Source of the DNA: CAZAQV01 sp964487255
Lineage (GTDB): Bacteria; Myxococcota_A; Polyangia; Polyangiales; CAZAQV01
Assembly: GCA_964487255.1 (NCBI GenBank)
Contig: CAZAQV010000030.1
Location: forward strand, 1-64,000
Length of the DNA: 64,000 nt
Reading direction: 5' to 3'
The notes under the pieces are model-generated. The model was not told where the DNA came from, searched no databases, and saw nothing but the letters and a program-made list of their open reading frames with translations. Position 1 is the first letter of the stretch. Every line of letters starts with the position of its first letter. The translations under genes and the position numbers were made by a program. Positions 57,289 to 64,000 of the stretch are shown one piece after another.

Positions 57289-59209
57289 CTTTGAGTTTGG
57301 CCTCGCGCAGCTCGTCGTCCGGCTGGGACGCCATCACGATCGCGCCGCCCGTTCCGGCCGTCGCCTGCTTGCCGTCAAACACTGCCGTACGAATAACGAT
57401 GCTAAGCATCGCCTGACCATCAACGCCCACATATCCGAGTGCGCCCGAATACAGCCCTCGCTTTTGGCCTTCTAGATCGGCCAAGATTTCCATGGAGCGT
57501 CGCTTGGGCGCTCCCGTCATGGACCCACCTGGAAAGGCCGCTCGGAGGACATCTGTCAGGTCGAGACCAGGTTGCAACTGACCTTCGATGGTGCTCACGA
57601 GTTGGTGCACGTTCGGGTGGGTCTCCACCTCCATCAAACGAGGCACTTGAATGCTGCCCAAAAGCGACACTCGGCCAAGGTCGTTTCGCAACAGGTCGAC
57701 GATCATCAAGTTCTCTGCCACGAAGCGAGGCATGCGGAGTTTTGCTGCGTGGGCTTGGTCGGTTGAAAGATGTTCACTGCGCGGAGCCGTGCCCTTGATT
57801 GGGCGGGCTGTGCAACGCCCAGTACCATCCACTTGCAAAAAGAGTTCTGGAGACGCACTAGCAACGGCGCGAGCCCCGTCTCGAATAAACGCGGCGTACG
57901 GCGCTGGATTGTGCGTACGCAATCGCAGGTAATAGTCGAGCGGGTCGTCCTCGATTTCAAACGAGGTCCGGTCGGTGAGACAAAGTTCGTAACTTTCGCC
58001 CGCCACCAGCGCTTCCTTCGCCCGCATGACGCGTTGTCGGTAGACATCATCGGAGCACGACAAGGGTACCTCGACAGGTTCCGCACACGGCTGTCGCGAG
58101 ATCACCGCTTGAGACGGTACGGGAAGCGTCTCGAGTCTCGCGCTCATCTCATCAAACCACGCTTCAGCGCGAACGCGTTCCGCGTCGTCATCAGCCAAGG
58201 CGAAGAGCGCGACCTGTGCTGCTTCGTGATCCCAAGCGATCCACCGGCGAACGGATCGAATCAAGCTCGTGTCCCCGTTGTTCCCGGCCGCATCCTCGGC
58301 AAGCGCCTCATACGCCAGCACGCACACCCAGCCACCCGCGAACGGTGCATTAAACCCGTCCCCGTAGTGTTCGACGCTACCTGGAGGACTTACGCGCTGT
58401 GTGAGTTCGCGAAACGAAAGAGCTTCACCCAAGTGTCCCATGTAACTATACCGCGCCCGCGTATCGACTGCTCCGTCAAACCAAAATGCATCATCGGTTC
58501 GAAAGACGTGTCGAAAAACGTGCTCGGGATCCGGGCACGACGAGAGCGACCGGCTACAAACCACGGGCCGCGTGGACACCACGAACTCGTCACGAGGCTG
58601 CCTCGCCTCGATAACCGGAGAACATTCAAGCCGGTTGGCCGAAGATGCTTCGCGCAGAAAGTTGATCGCCAATCTTTCGCCAAACTGGGTGAGGATCGAT
58701 TCAGGGTGAAACTGAACCCCCCATCGCGGCCGGCCTCTGACCCGAAGCCCCATCACCACGTCATCGTCGCTCCAGGCGATGCGCGCGAGCGCCGGAGACA
58801 AGTTCGTGATGCATAGAGAATGATAGCGAACCGCAAACGCACCTTGGGGGACGCCGTGCATGAGAACGTCGTCATCGTGATAGATCCGACTTCGATAGCC
58901 GTGCATCACAGTGGGTGCGTTCTGCAGCTGCGCACCGCTGAAAACACCCAACCCCTGATGGCCTAAACAAACGCCTAGAAGGGGGAGATCAAGCCCTGCA
59001 ATCACGTCCGCACACAGACCGAAGTCGGCCGGTCGGTCGGGGCGTCCGGGCCCCGGAGACAAAACGATAGCCTGTGGGCGAAGGGCACGCAGGTCCTCAA
59101 GTGATGCACGATGATCGAGCACGTGCGGCAGATGACCCAGCTGCATTCCGAAGAGATGGACCAAGTTCCAAGTGAAAGAGTCTTGGTTGTCGATGACGAC
59201 CAAACGCAC
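57251..59209 (-). CDS. pabAB: Fused aminodeoxychorismate synthase (PabA-PabB)
   Basis: A 652-residue two-domain protein. Residues 1-190 are a class I glutamine amidotransferase: IVLSPGPGRPD, catalytic Cys81 in LGVCLGHQGLGV, His/Glu in VQFHPES. Residues about 230-650 are the chorismate-binding domain with ARPIKGTAPRSEH; the Lys in PIKGT indicates PabB rather than TrpE (PIAGT). It continues VAENLMIVDLLRNDLGRVSLLGSI and AAFPGGSMTGAPKRRSMEILADLE. It makes 4-amino-4-deoxychorismate for folate. No separate pabC is visible. Divergent from the SspB-like gene with a 76-bp gap. Confidence 0.93.
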   Translation of the reverse strand: MRLVVIDNQDSFTWNLVHLFGMQLGHLPHVLDHRASLEDLRALRPQAIVLSPGPGRPDRPADFGLCADVIAGLDLPLLGVCLGHQGLGVFSGAQLQNAPTVMHGYRSRIYHDDDVLMHGVPQGAFAVRYHSLCITNLSPALARIAWSDDDVVMGLRVRGRPRWGVQFHPESILTQFGERLAINFLREASSANRLECSPVIEARQPRDEFVVSTRPVVCSRSLSSCPDPEHVFRHVFRTDDAFWFDGAVDTRARYSYMGHLGEALSFRELTQRVSPPGSVEHYGDGFNAPFAGGWVCVLAYEALAEDAAGNNGDTSLIRSVRRWIAWDHEAAQVALFALADDDAERVRAEAWFDEMSARLETLPVPSQAVISRQPCAEPVEVPLSCSDDVYRQRVMRAKEALVAGESYELCLTDRTSFEIEDDPLDYYLRLRTHNPAPYAAFIRDGARAVASASPELFLQVDGTGRCTARPIKGTAPRSEHLSTDQAHAAKLRMPRFVAENLMIVDLLRNDLGRVSLLGSIQVPRLMEVETHPNVHQLVSTIEGQLQPGLDLTDVLRAAFPGGSMTGAPKRRSMEILADLEGQKRGLYSGALGYVGVDGQAMLSIVIRTAVFDGKQATAGTGGAIVMASQPDDELREAKLKVRPLLACRTPQS

Positions 59210-59285
59210 AGCAATTTCGTACCATTATTGGCGCCGATTGGGGCTTTTCGGTGGCCGAGAGCATCAATTCGCGCTAACGCTAAGG

Positions 59286-59882
59286 GTGGGTCTGCAGTTT
59301 GATAATTCGAAGTGTGCGGTCGCCGAAGCACTCCTTGAGGAGGCCTCGATCTTCATTCACCTCGATCCACGCCATCGTGCGGTTCGCGTTCCTGGCTGGC
59401 TTCGCTCCGGACCCCAGCTGGTGCTTCAGGTCGGGTATTCGATGGCCATCCCTATTCCCGACCTTCGTGTCGACGAGGACGGCATCTTCGCAACGCTTTC
59501 GTTCCAGCGAAGTCCGTTTACATGCTGGATCCCATGGGAGGCGGTGTTTGCGGTCGTGTCTGATGACGGCAAAGGCATGATGTGGCCCGAGGATTTACCG
59601 GAAGAGATCTCAACCGACGTCGATCGCGAATTCGCGAAGCTCGGCGCCGACGATCTGGAGGAGGTTTTGGCCGATTACGATGCAGACCCCCTGCACGCGC
59701 CATCCGAGGTTCGCTCGTCGGTGACCTCGCGCCCGCTTCGGCTCATCGACAGTTCGCCGCCATCGGCTCCTCCACGACAGCTCTCCTCTCCAACCCCGTC
59801 AACGTTGGGTAAGGGGTCCGTTGGGCCTCGGTCGAAGCAACGGACCGAAGACAGCGCGCCACACCTACGTTTGGTCAAGTAG
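59286..59882 (+). CDS. SspB-like ClpXP adaptor protein
   Basis: About 198 residues. KCAVAEALLEEASIFIHLDPRHRAVRVPGWLRSGPQLVLQVGYSMAIPIPDLRVDEDGIFATLSFQRSPFTCWIPWEAVFAVVSDDGKGMMWPEDLP matches the SspB fold (peptide-binding beta-sheet, PF04386); an acidic/Pro/Ser tail (IDSSPPSAPPRQLSSPTPSTLG) ends in a basic LRLVK that resembles the ClpX-binding XB module. It would deliver ssrA-tagged proteins to ClpXP. I use GTG 59286, just after AAGG; the exact start is uncertain. It is divergent from pabAB and convergent with menE, 3 bp apart. Confidence 0.75.
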   Translation: MGLQFDNSKCAVAEALLEEASIFIHLDPRHRAVRVPGWLRSGPQLVLQVGYSMAIPIPDLRVDEDGIFATLSFQRSPFTCWIPWEAVFAVVSDDGKGMMWPEDLPEEISTDVDREFAKLGADDLEEVLADYDADPLHAPSEVRSSVTSRPLRLIDSSPPSAPPRQLSSPTPSTLGKGSVGPRSKQRTEDSAPHLRLVK

Positions 59883-59885
59883 CGC

Positions 59886-61184
59886 TCAATCTTGGCGAAG
59901 CACGTCGCGCGCAGACTGCCGGTCAACCTTGCCATTGGGCCCAAGCGGAAGCGCTTGCACGCACCGAAAAAGCCTGACGCGCAGATGCACCGGCCACGTC
60001 CGCTGTGCTGCCTCAAACGCCACAGCATCAAAGGGCTCGGCAGCTACGAGCACGGCTCCAACCACTTGCCCCCACGTCGGATCATCGACGCCCACTACAC
60101 ATGCTTCGTGCACGCCCGGCAGCTGGGTGAGACGTGTCTCAACCTCGTGGGGCGACACGTTCTCACCGCCTGTAATGATCATCGAATCGAGCCGACCCTC
60201 AAGGATGAGCCTCCCGTCCTCGCTGAGTCTGCCGCGGTCTCCGGTCGCGTACCAACCTTCGCGGTCCCGTACGGACTCACCAACATAGCCGGCGAAAAGC
60301 TGTGGCGTGCGGACGAGAAGCCCGCCAAGCTCATCGGTCCTCAGCTCCACACCAGGCAAGGGAATCATGCCGCCGTGGGTCGACAGTTCGGTCGCAATCT
60401 GTGAACAGGCTTCGGTAAACCCGTAGGTGCGTCGCAACGGCCAGCCGAGCGCACACGCCGCGTCGTACAGCGAGGGCGGGCAGGCAGCGCCGCCTACCAA
60501 AACCACTCGTAACGACGCAGGGGGGCGAAGGCGCTGGTCCACAAAAGCTCTGAGCTGGGTCGGCACCAGAGAAGCTAAGGTTACGCGCTGTGCGCACAAG
60601 CATCGATGCCAAGCCAGCACATCAAATTGGTCGGGCGGGACGACCACCGGAACCCCCGCCTCAAAGCAGCGAAGTAAGATGCTCATCCCACCGATATGTG
60701 CCGTAGGAAGCGAGAGAATCCAACGATCCCCTGGGTGCCATCCGATATGCGCCGAATGCGCGCGCAAAGCAGCGAGCAGAGCTTCACGCGGTAATCGGGC
60801 AAGCTTGGGTGTCGCCGTCGTACCGCTTGTAGGCATGAGTAGCGCGACAGCCGAAAGCGACTCCACCGATCGAAGCTGGAGTGGATGCTCCTCCTCGCCG
60901 ACGCCGCCTCTACGCCGACCATCGAACATCGAAAGTACGCTCTCGCGCAGTGCAGGGTCCCAGCGCGGGTGTAGTGGAAGCATCGTGCGTTCTGCGCGCC
61001 AAAGGGCAAGGATACGTGCACAGGTATCGATGTCCGGTCGAGCGACGAAGGCAACAATGGCATCGGCACCCGTGCTCCCCAACTCCCGAGCGTGACGCTC
61101 AACGTGCTCACGGGTGCGCTCCGCGTTGACTTGGCCGTGTGCATCGCACTGAAGCAATGCGGGTGAAGCCGTGCTAGCGGTCAT
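59886..61184 (-). CDS. menE: O-succinylbenzoate-CoA ligase
   Basis: A 432-residue acyl-AMP-forming ligase. The AMP-binding signature is LMPTSGTTATPKLARLP (about 129-145); later GWPLRRTYGFTEACSQIATELS, GWYATGDRGRLSEDGRLILEGRLDSMIITGGENVSPHEVE (hinge and Asp) and NGKVDRQSARDVL (final catalytic Lys). It activates o-succinylbenzoate to its CoA ester for menaquinone synthesis. Start ATG 61184 overlaps the end of menC by 11 bp; a longer start at 61211 exists. Last gene of the men operon. Confidence 0.93.
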   Translation of the reverse strand: MTASTASPALLQCDAHGQVNAERTREHVERHARELGSTGADAIVAFVARPDIDTCARILALWRAERTMLPLHPRWDPALRESVLSMFDGRRRGGVGEEEHPLQLRSVESLSAVALLMPTSGTTATPKLARLPREALLAALRAHSAHIGWHPGDRWILSLPTAHIGGMSILLRCFEAGVPVVVPPDQFDVLAWHRCLCAQRVTLASLVPTQLRAFVDQRLRPPASLRVVLVGGAACPPSLYDAACALGWPLRRTYGFTEACSQIATELSTHGGMIPLPGVELRTDELGGLLVRTPQLFAGYVGESVRDREGWYATGDRGRLSEDGRLILEGRLDSMIITGGENVSPHEVETRLTQLPGVHEACVVGVDDPTWGQVVGAVLVAAEPFDAVAFEAAQRTWPVHLRVRLFRCVQALPLGPNGKVDRQSARDVLRQD

Positions 61185-62148
61185 GCTCAAGAACGTCGTA
61201 CGTCTGCTCAAGCAGCGAGTAGGGACCGAGACCGTGGATCACACCAGGAAACAGCAACGCCCATGCAAGCAGCGCGCGATACCCGGAGTCGGGCTCAAGG
61301 CAGTGCGATATGACCGGCGATGCGCCCCAGTTGAGCGCATTTTGGCACCAAAACAAGATGTTTTCGTTGTCGCCCAGTCGCGTGGGCTTGATGGTGAGTG
61401 CACGAACGCGGTGAACTTGTCGCAGCTCCTTGAGCAGCGAAAACGCACGTGCCTCGCTCAGCGTCTCGTCAAAGCAGAGGCCAATCGGCAGCGCAGGTAT
61501 CGTCAGCAAGGCCTCTGGATCACACGGCTCCTCGAGGAAGTCGACGCCCATGTGCGCGAATGCCCCTGCCACATCGCTCACCAACGTCGGGTCGAGCGAA
61601 CGGTTGGCGTCAACACGAAGCTCCGCCTCTGGGTTTCGTGCGCGAATCGCTGCGACACGCTGAAGCTCGTCTTGTAGGGACCTCCCGATCTTGATCTTGA
61701 CCGCGCGTGCGCCCACTGCAGCCTCGGGCGGATCTTCGTCGCGAAGCCAATACGCAAACTGGACGACCTCTGATCGCCCGCGCTTAACGATACGTGCAAG
61801 CAGCTCCTCCGCCTCCACGCCTTGGCGCAAAGCGCGCAGTCGAAGCGCCGCGGTGTCGATCGCGAAGCGGGCGCTGGGGAGCCACACAGGCGTCTTGCGC
61901 AGTGCGCGCGACACGAGCTCCGAGCCAAACGCATCGTGTTCTACGAACGCAGCAAATCGCTCTAACTCGGTCTCTACATCGTGAAGCGTTTCATCAGAGT
62001 AACCGGGTAGCGGAGCAGCCACTGCGCTGCCGATGTTTCCGTCCGCGTCGTGCAGCTGCACTTCGAGCCACTGGCGCTCAGTCCAGGAGGTATTCGCATT
62101 CGCATAGCGGTCCATCGACCGTCCTCGCCTGTGCAGCGTGACCCGCAC
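61174..62148 (-). CDS. menC: O-succinylbenzoate synthase
   Basis: A 324-residue enolase-superfamily enzyme. VKIKIGRSLQDELQRVAAIRARNPEAELRVDANRSLDP (catalytic Lys in KxK, metal Asp), VDFLEEPCDPEALL (metal Glu), CFDETLSEARAFSLLK (third ligand Asp/Glu) and VRALTIKPTRLGDNENIL (second catalytic Lys) are present, and ISHCLEPDSGYRALLAWALLFPG lies near the C-terminus. It dehydrates SHCHC to o-succinylbenzoate. GTG start abuts the menA stop (TAG-GTG). Menaquinone pathway, second step of the local operon order menD-H-A-C-E. Confidence 0.92.
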   Translation of the reverse strand: MRVTLHRRGRSMDRYANANTSWTERQWLEVQLHDADGNIGSAVAAPLPGYSDETLHDVETELERFAAFVEHDAFGSELVSRALRKTPVWLPSARFAIDTAALRLRALRQGVEAEELLARIVKRGRSEVVQFAYWLRDEDPPEAAVGARAVKIKIGRSLQDELQRVAAIRARNPEAELRVDANRSLDPTLVSDVAGAFAHMGVDFLEEPCDPEALLTIPALPIGLCFDETLSEARAFSLLKELRQVHRVRALTIKPTRLGDNENILFWCQNALNWGASPVISHCLEPDSGYRALLAWALLFPGVIHGLGPYSLLEQTYDVLEHDR

Positions 62149-63090
62149 CTACAAGCCTCCATCTCCGAGTATCAATGACAATGTCAGTAGAACACCCCAA
62201 AGCGTCATACACTTGGCGGTCTGTTCGAGCACTCGATTGAGGGCAGCTCCATCCTTGCGTAGCAGCTCTAACGTAAGCCACGTGAGCGGTATTAGCATCG
62301 GCACCGGCAGTAGTAGCCAAATCGGTTCGAGGAGGTCGTCGCGCAGAAACCACAGCGATCCAACGCTGCTCAAGACGAGCCCCGCATACTCAGTCACTCC
62401 GAAGCCCCGCCCAAAGCGCGCAGGCAGTGTTCGCTTCCCCACTTCGCGGTCGGTCGGGACATCGCGCACATTGTTCACGACCAGAATCGCCGTCGCCATA
62501 GCGCCGACAGACCAGGAACTGACCCACGCGCTGTGCGGAACCGCGCCATGCTGAACAAAGGCTGTTCCGCACACCGCGACAAATCCAAAGAAGATCATGA
62601 CAAAAAGGTCCCCGAGACCATGATAGCCGAGCGGGAACGGCCCTCCGGTGTAGGCGAGCGCAGCGACCAACGAGCACGCACCGATAGCGATGACGGTCGG
62701 TCCAGCCACCCAGGTCAGGTAAAGGCCAGCAAGCGCCGCAAACAAAAACGCCACGACCACGCCAACCCGAAGCTGGCGTAGCGTGAGCAGGCCTGCCTGC
62801 GCAGCTCGCAGCGGTCCGACGCGCGCGTCGGTGTCGGCCCCTTTTTCGTAGTCGAAGAAGTCGTTCGCAAAATTGGCCCCAATTTGAATCCACACTGCGC
62901 CAAAAAGTGCACTGACAGCCGGCCACAGCGAAAAGCCCCCCGCAACGTGTGCGCAAGCACTGCCGACCATGACGGGAACCACCCCGGCCGCCAAGGTTTT
63001 GGGCCGCGCTGCCAACCACCAGGCCGCCAAAGAGCCTGGCGCAATGGATTTGGGTGCGATCTGTGTTGTGCTCGTCAAAGTTTCGCCCAA
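62149..63090 (-). CDS. menA: 1,4-dihydroxy-2-naphthoate prenyltransferase
   Basis: A 313-residue UbiA-family membrane protein with about nine helices. GANFANDFFDYEKGADTDARVGPLRAAQAG gives the first Asp-rich, Mg-pyrophosphate-binding motif (NDxxDxxxxxD), and VVNNVRDVPTDREVGKRTLP the second; AWWLAARPKTLAAGVVPVMVG opens the family. It attaches a polyprenyl chain to DHNA, the committed step of menaquinone. TTG start at 63090 or 63078 overlaps the menH stop. Cytoplasmic membrane. Confidence 0.92.
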   Translation of the reverse strand: MGETLTSTTQIAPKSIAPGSLAAWWLAARPKTLAAGVVPVMVGSACAHVAGGFSLWPAVSALFGAVWIQIGANFANDFFDYEKGADTDARVGPLRAAQAGLLTLRQLRVGVVVAFLFAALAGLYLTWVAGPTVIAIGACSLVAALAYTGGPFPLGYHGLGDLFVMIFFGFVAVCGTAFVQHGAVPHSAWVSSWSVGAMATAILVVNNVRDVPTDREVGKRTLPARFGRGFGVTEYAGLVLSSVGSLWFLRDDLLEPIWLLLPVPMLIPLTWLTLELLRKDGAALNRVLEQTAKCMTLWGVLLTLSLILGDGGL

Positions 63091-63800
63091 AACAGCTCCG
63101 GTTTCTCGACAACTGGGTTATGTCCGCAATCTTTCACAATCTCAAGTCGGGAACCGGGGATCACGCGCTGGGCTTGCCTGCAAATCTCAAGGAATTTGCG
63201 GTCCGATTCGCCGCAAACGATGGTCATCGGAACACGGAGCGCGGGTAAGCGGGGCCACAAATCCGGCATGACGCCAAGCCCCAGACCGCGAATTGCGCCT
63301 ACCACGCCCTCCGCAAAGTGAGAGGTTCGTATCGCACGCTGTCGTTCGAAAGCCAGTTCGTCCATGCACGCTTGCGAATCGAAAAGCGCTAGGCGTTCCC
63401 AGTCATCCACAAACGACTCAAGGCCGAACTCATCAATGTGAGCGCACCAGCTTTCCTCAAGTTGGAGGCGCGCCTGACGTTCCTCGACTGTCCGCAAGCC
63501 CGGATTAACGCTGACCAACGTGACCGATGAAAAATGTTCTGGCGCAGTGCAAAGCATGCCGAGCGCCACGCGCGCACCCATCGAGTATCCGAGCAACTGA
63601 CAACCTGCAGGCGCCAGCTCAAGGAGTCGCTCGCATTCAGTATCGAAAGTCGTTGCAGAACGCACGGGCGGCAACACCCCATGGCCGAATAGATCGGGGG
63701 TGATGCGAAGGTTTGGTGCAACAGGCGCATGGTCCCAACTCCGTGCAGAACCAAGAAAGCCGTGTAACATGATCGTCGGCAGATCGTCGGACCAAGCCAC
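63075..63800 (-). CDS. menH: MenH-like SHCHC synthase
   Basis: A 241-residue alpha/beta hydrolase. IMLHGFLGSARSWDHAP (oxyanion loop), LGYSMGARVALGML (nucleophile Ser), and VPMTIVCGESDRKFLEIC (Asp) with KDCGHNPVVEKPELF (His) match MenH, which removes pyruvate from SEPHCHC to give SHCHC. I start at GTG 63800, 7 bp past the menD stop. Longer frames with 57 extra residues run across menD and are a frame artefact. Operon with menA downstream. Confidence 0.88.
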   Translation of the reverse strand: MAWSDDLPTIMLHGFLGSARSWDHAPVAPNLRITPDLFGHGVLPPVRSATTFDTECERLLELAPAGCQLLGYSMGARVALGMLCTAPEHFSSVTLVSVNPGLRTVEERQARLQLEESWCAHIDEFGLESFVDDWERLALFDSQACMDELAFERQRAIRTSHFAEGVVGAIRGLGLGVMPDLWPRLPALRVPMTIVCGESDRKFLEICRQAQRVIPGSRLEIVKDCGHNPVVEKPELFWAKL

Positions 63801-63807
63801 GGCGACG

Positions 63808-64000
63808 TTACTCGGACGGCGGCTCAAATAGAGCCCGCAGCGCGCGCTCTGCCTCAGACGCGGACCGGGGAGAGACCAACACCTCAACGAGTGAACTTTC
63901 GGTCTGACCGAATGAACCGCGAATGCAAGCCTCAAGCCCCTCAATGTCCGCGCGCACGTAACGCATGCCAAACAAACGTGCCGCGTGTGAGAACTCGACG
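63808..64000 (-). CDS. menD: MenD, C-terminal fragment (runs off the window)
   Basis: The minus strand from the right edge reads VEFSHAARLFGMRYVRADIEGLEACIRGSFGQTESSLVEVLVSPRSASEAERALRALFEPPSE and stops at TAA (63810-63808). EFSHAARLFGMRYxR is the last conserved block of SEPHCHC synthase, the thiamine-diphosphate enzyme that starts the classical menaquinone route. Only about 63 residues are in view; the rest lies beyond 64000. Confidence 0.9.
   Translation of the reverse strand, partial: VEFSHAARLFGMRYVRADIEGLEACIRGSFGQTESSLVEVLVSPRSASEAERALRALFEPPSE

Noticed and set aside
63801..63971. 57-residue N-terminal extension of MenH
   Set aside because: It overlaps the conserved end of menD in another frame, so it is out-of-frame menD sequence.
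1..64000. CRISPR arrays, rRNA, prophage structural genes
   Set aside because: No regularly spaced repeats, rRNA signatures or phage proteins were found in any part.

Overview
The window looks like chromosomal DNA of a myxobacterium (Myxococcota, probably a Polyangia/Sandaracinaceae-like lineage). The evidence is indirect: GC-rich coding sequence; two transmembrane Ser/Thr kinases, one with the HRDVSPQN catalytic loop common in that group; many lipoproteins with Asp/Ala-rich linkers after the lipobox; a CPPEQ...RLGSDPF envelope protein next to an ECF sigma factor; a sigma54 regulator; an exosortase; and a futalosine-independent menaquinone cluster. No rRNA or CRISPR array was seen. One intact tRNA gene (Ala, anticodon GGC) is present. 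Genes are packed tightly, with many ATGA/GTGA overlaps and many convergent neighbours only 3-15 bp apart.

Layout. 1-5340 is an accessory, partly decayed stretch: a frameshifted FHA gene at the left edge, two small exported proteins, a TPR gene, a convergent toxin-antitoxin pair whose promoters share GTTACAC half-sites, a broken second copy of the TPR gene start, the 3' half of a tRNA-Ala-like gene, a degenerate IS481-type transposase and an Asp/Asn beta-hydroxylase-like gene. 5339-18240 holds regulators and envelope or metabolic genes: an HTH protein, an ICMT-like methyltransferase, a five-gene lipoprotein/ECF-sigma operon, tRNA-Ala, a glutathionyl-hydroquinone reductase, a secreted pirin, a secreted isoaspartyl methyltransferase, an OmpA lipoprotein, LysR and a winged-helix regulator. 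18281-23000 has a Ser/Thr kinase, a HAD phosphatase, lipoproteins and higBA.

23003-31433 is the most interesting regulatory block. A VIT/vWA surface protein with a C-terminal hydrophobic tail overlaps an exosortase gene. Next come an NlpC/P60 lipoprotein, a GAF-PAS-PAS histidine kinase, a ribosome-hibernation factor and an NtrC-type sigma54 activator. I see near-consensus sigma54 -24/-12 elements in front of the hibernation factor and in front of the vWA/exosortase operon. The inference is that the two-component pair controls surface sorting and ribosome dormancy together.

31448-49760 carries a gamma-glutamyltransferase, a second kinase, an amidase, two tandem alpha/beta-hydrolase lipoproteins, two long secreted proteins with pilin-like N-termini (one ending in a VanY peptidase), a 157-bp MITE-like element, oxygenase and desaturase genes, HAD and esterase genes, an OmpA lipoprotein and a CPBP protease. 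50047-64000 is more housekeeping in nature: a membrane-anchored nuclease-fold protein plus mutM, a PilZ protein, rarA, a double-FKBP lipoprotein, a tRNA-dihydrouridine synthase, fused pabAB, an SspB-like adaptor, and menE-C-A-H with the end of menD running off the right edge.
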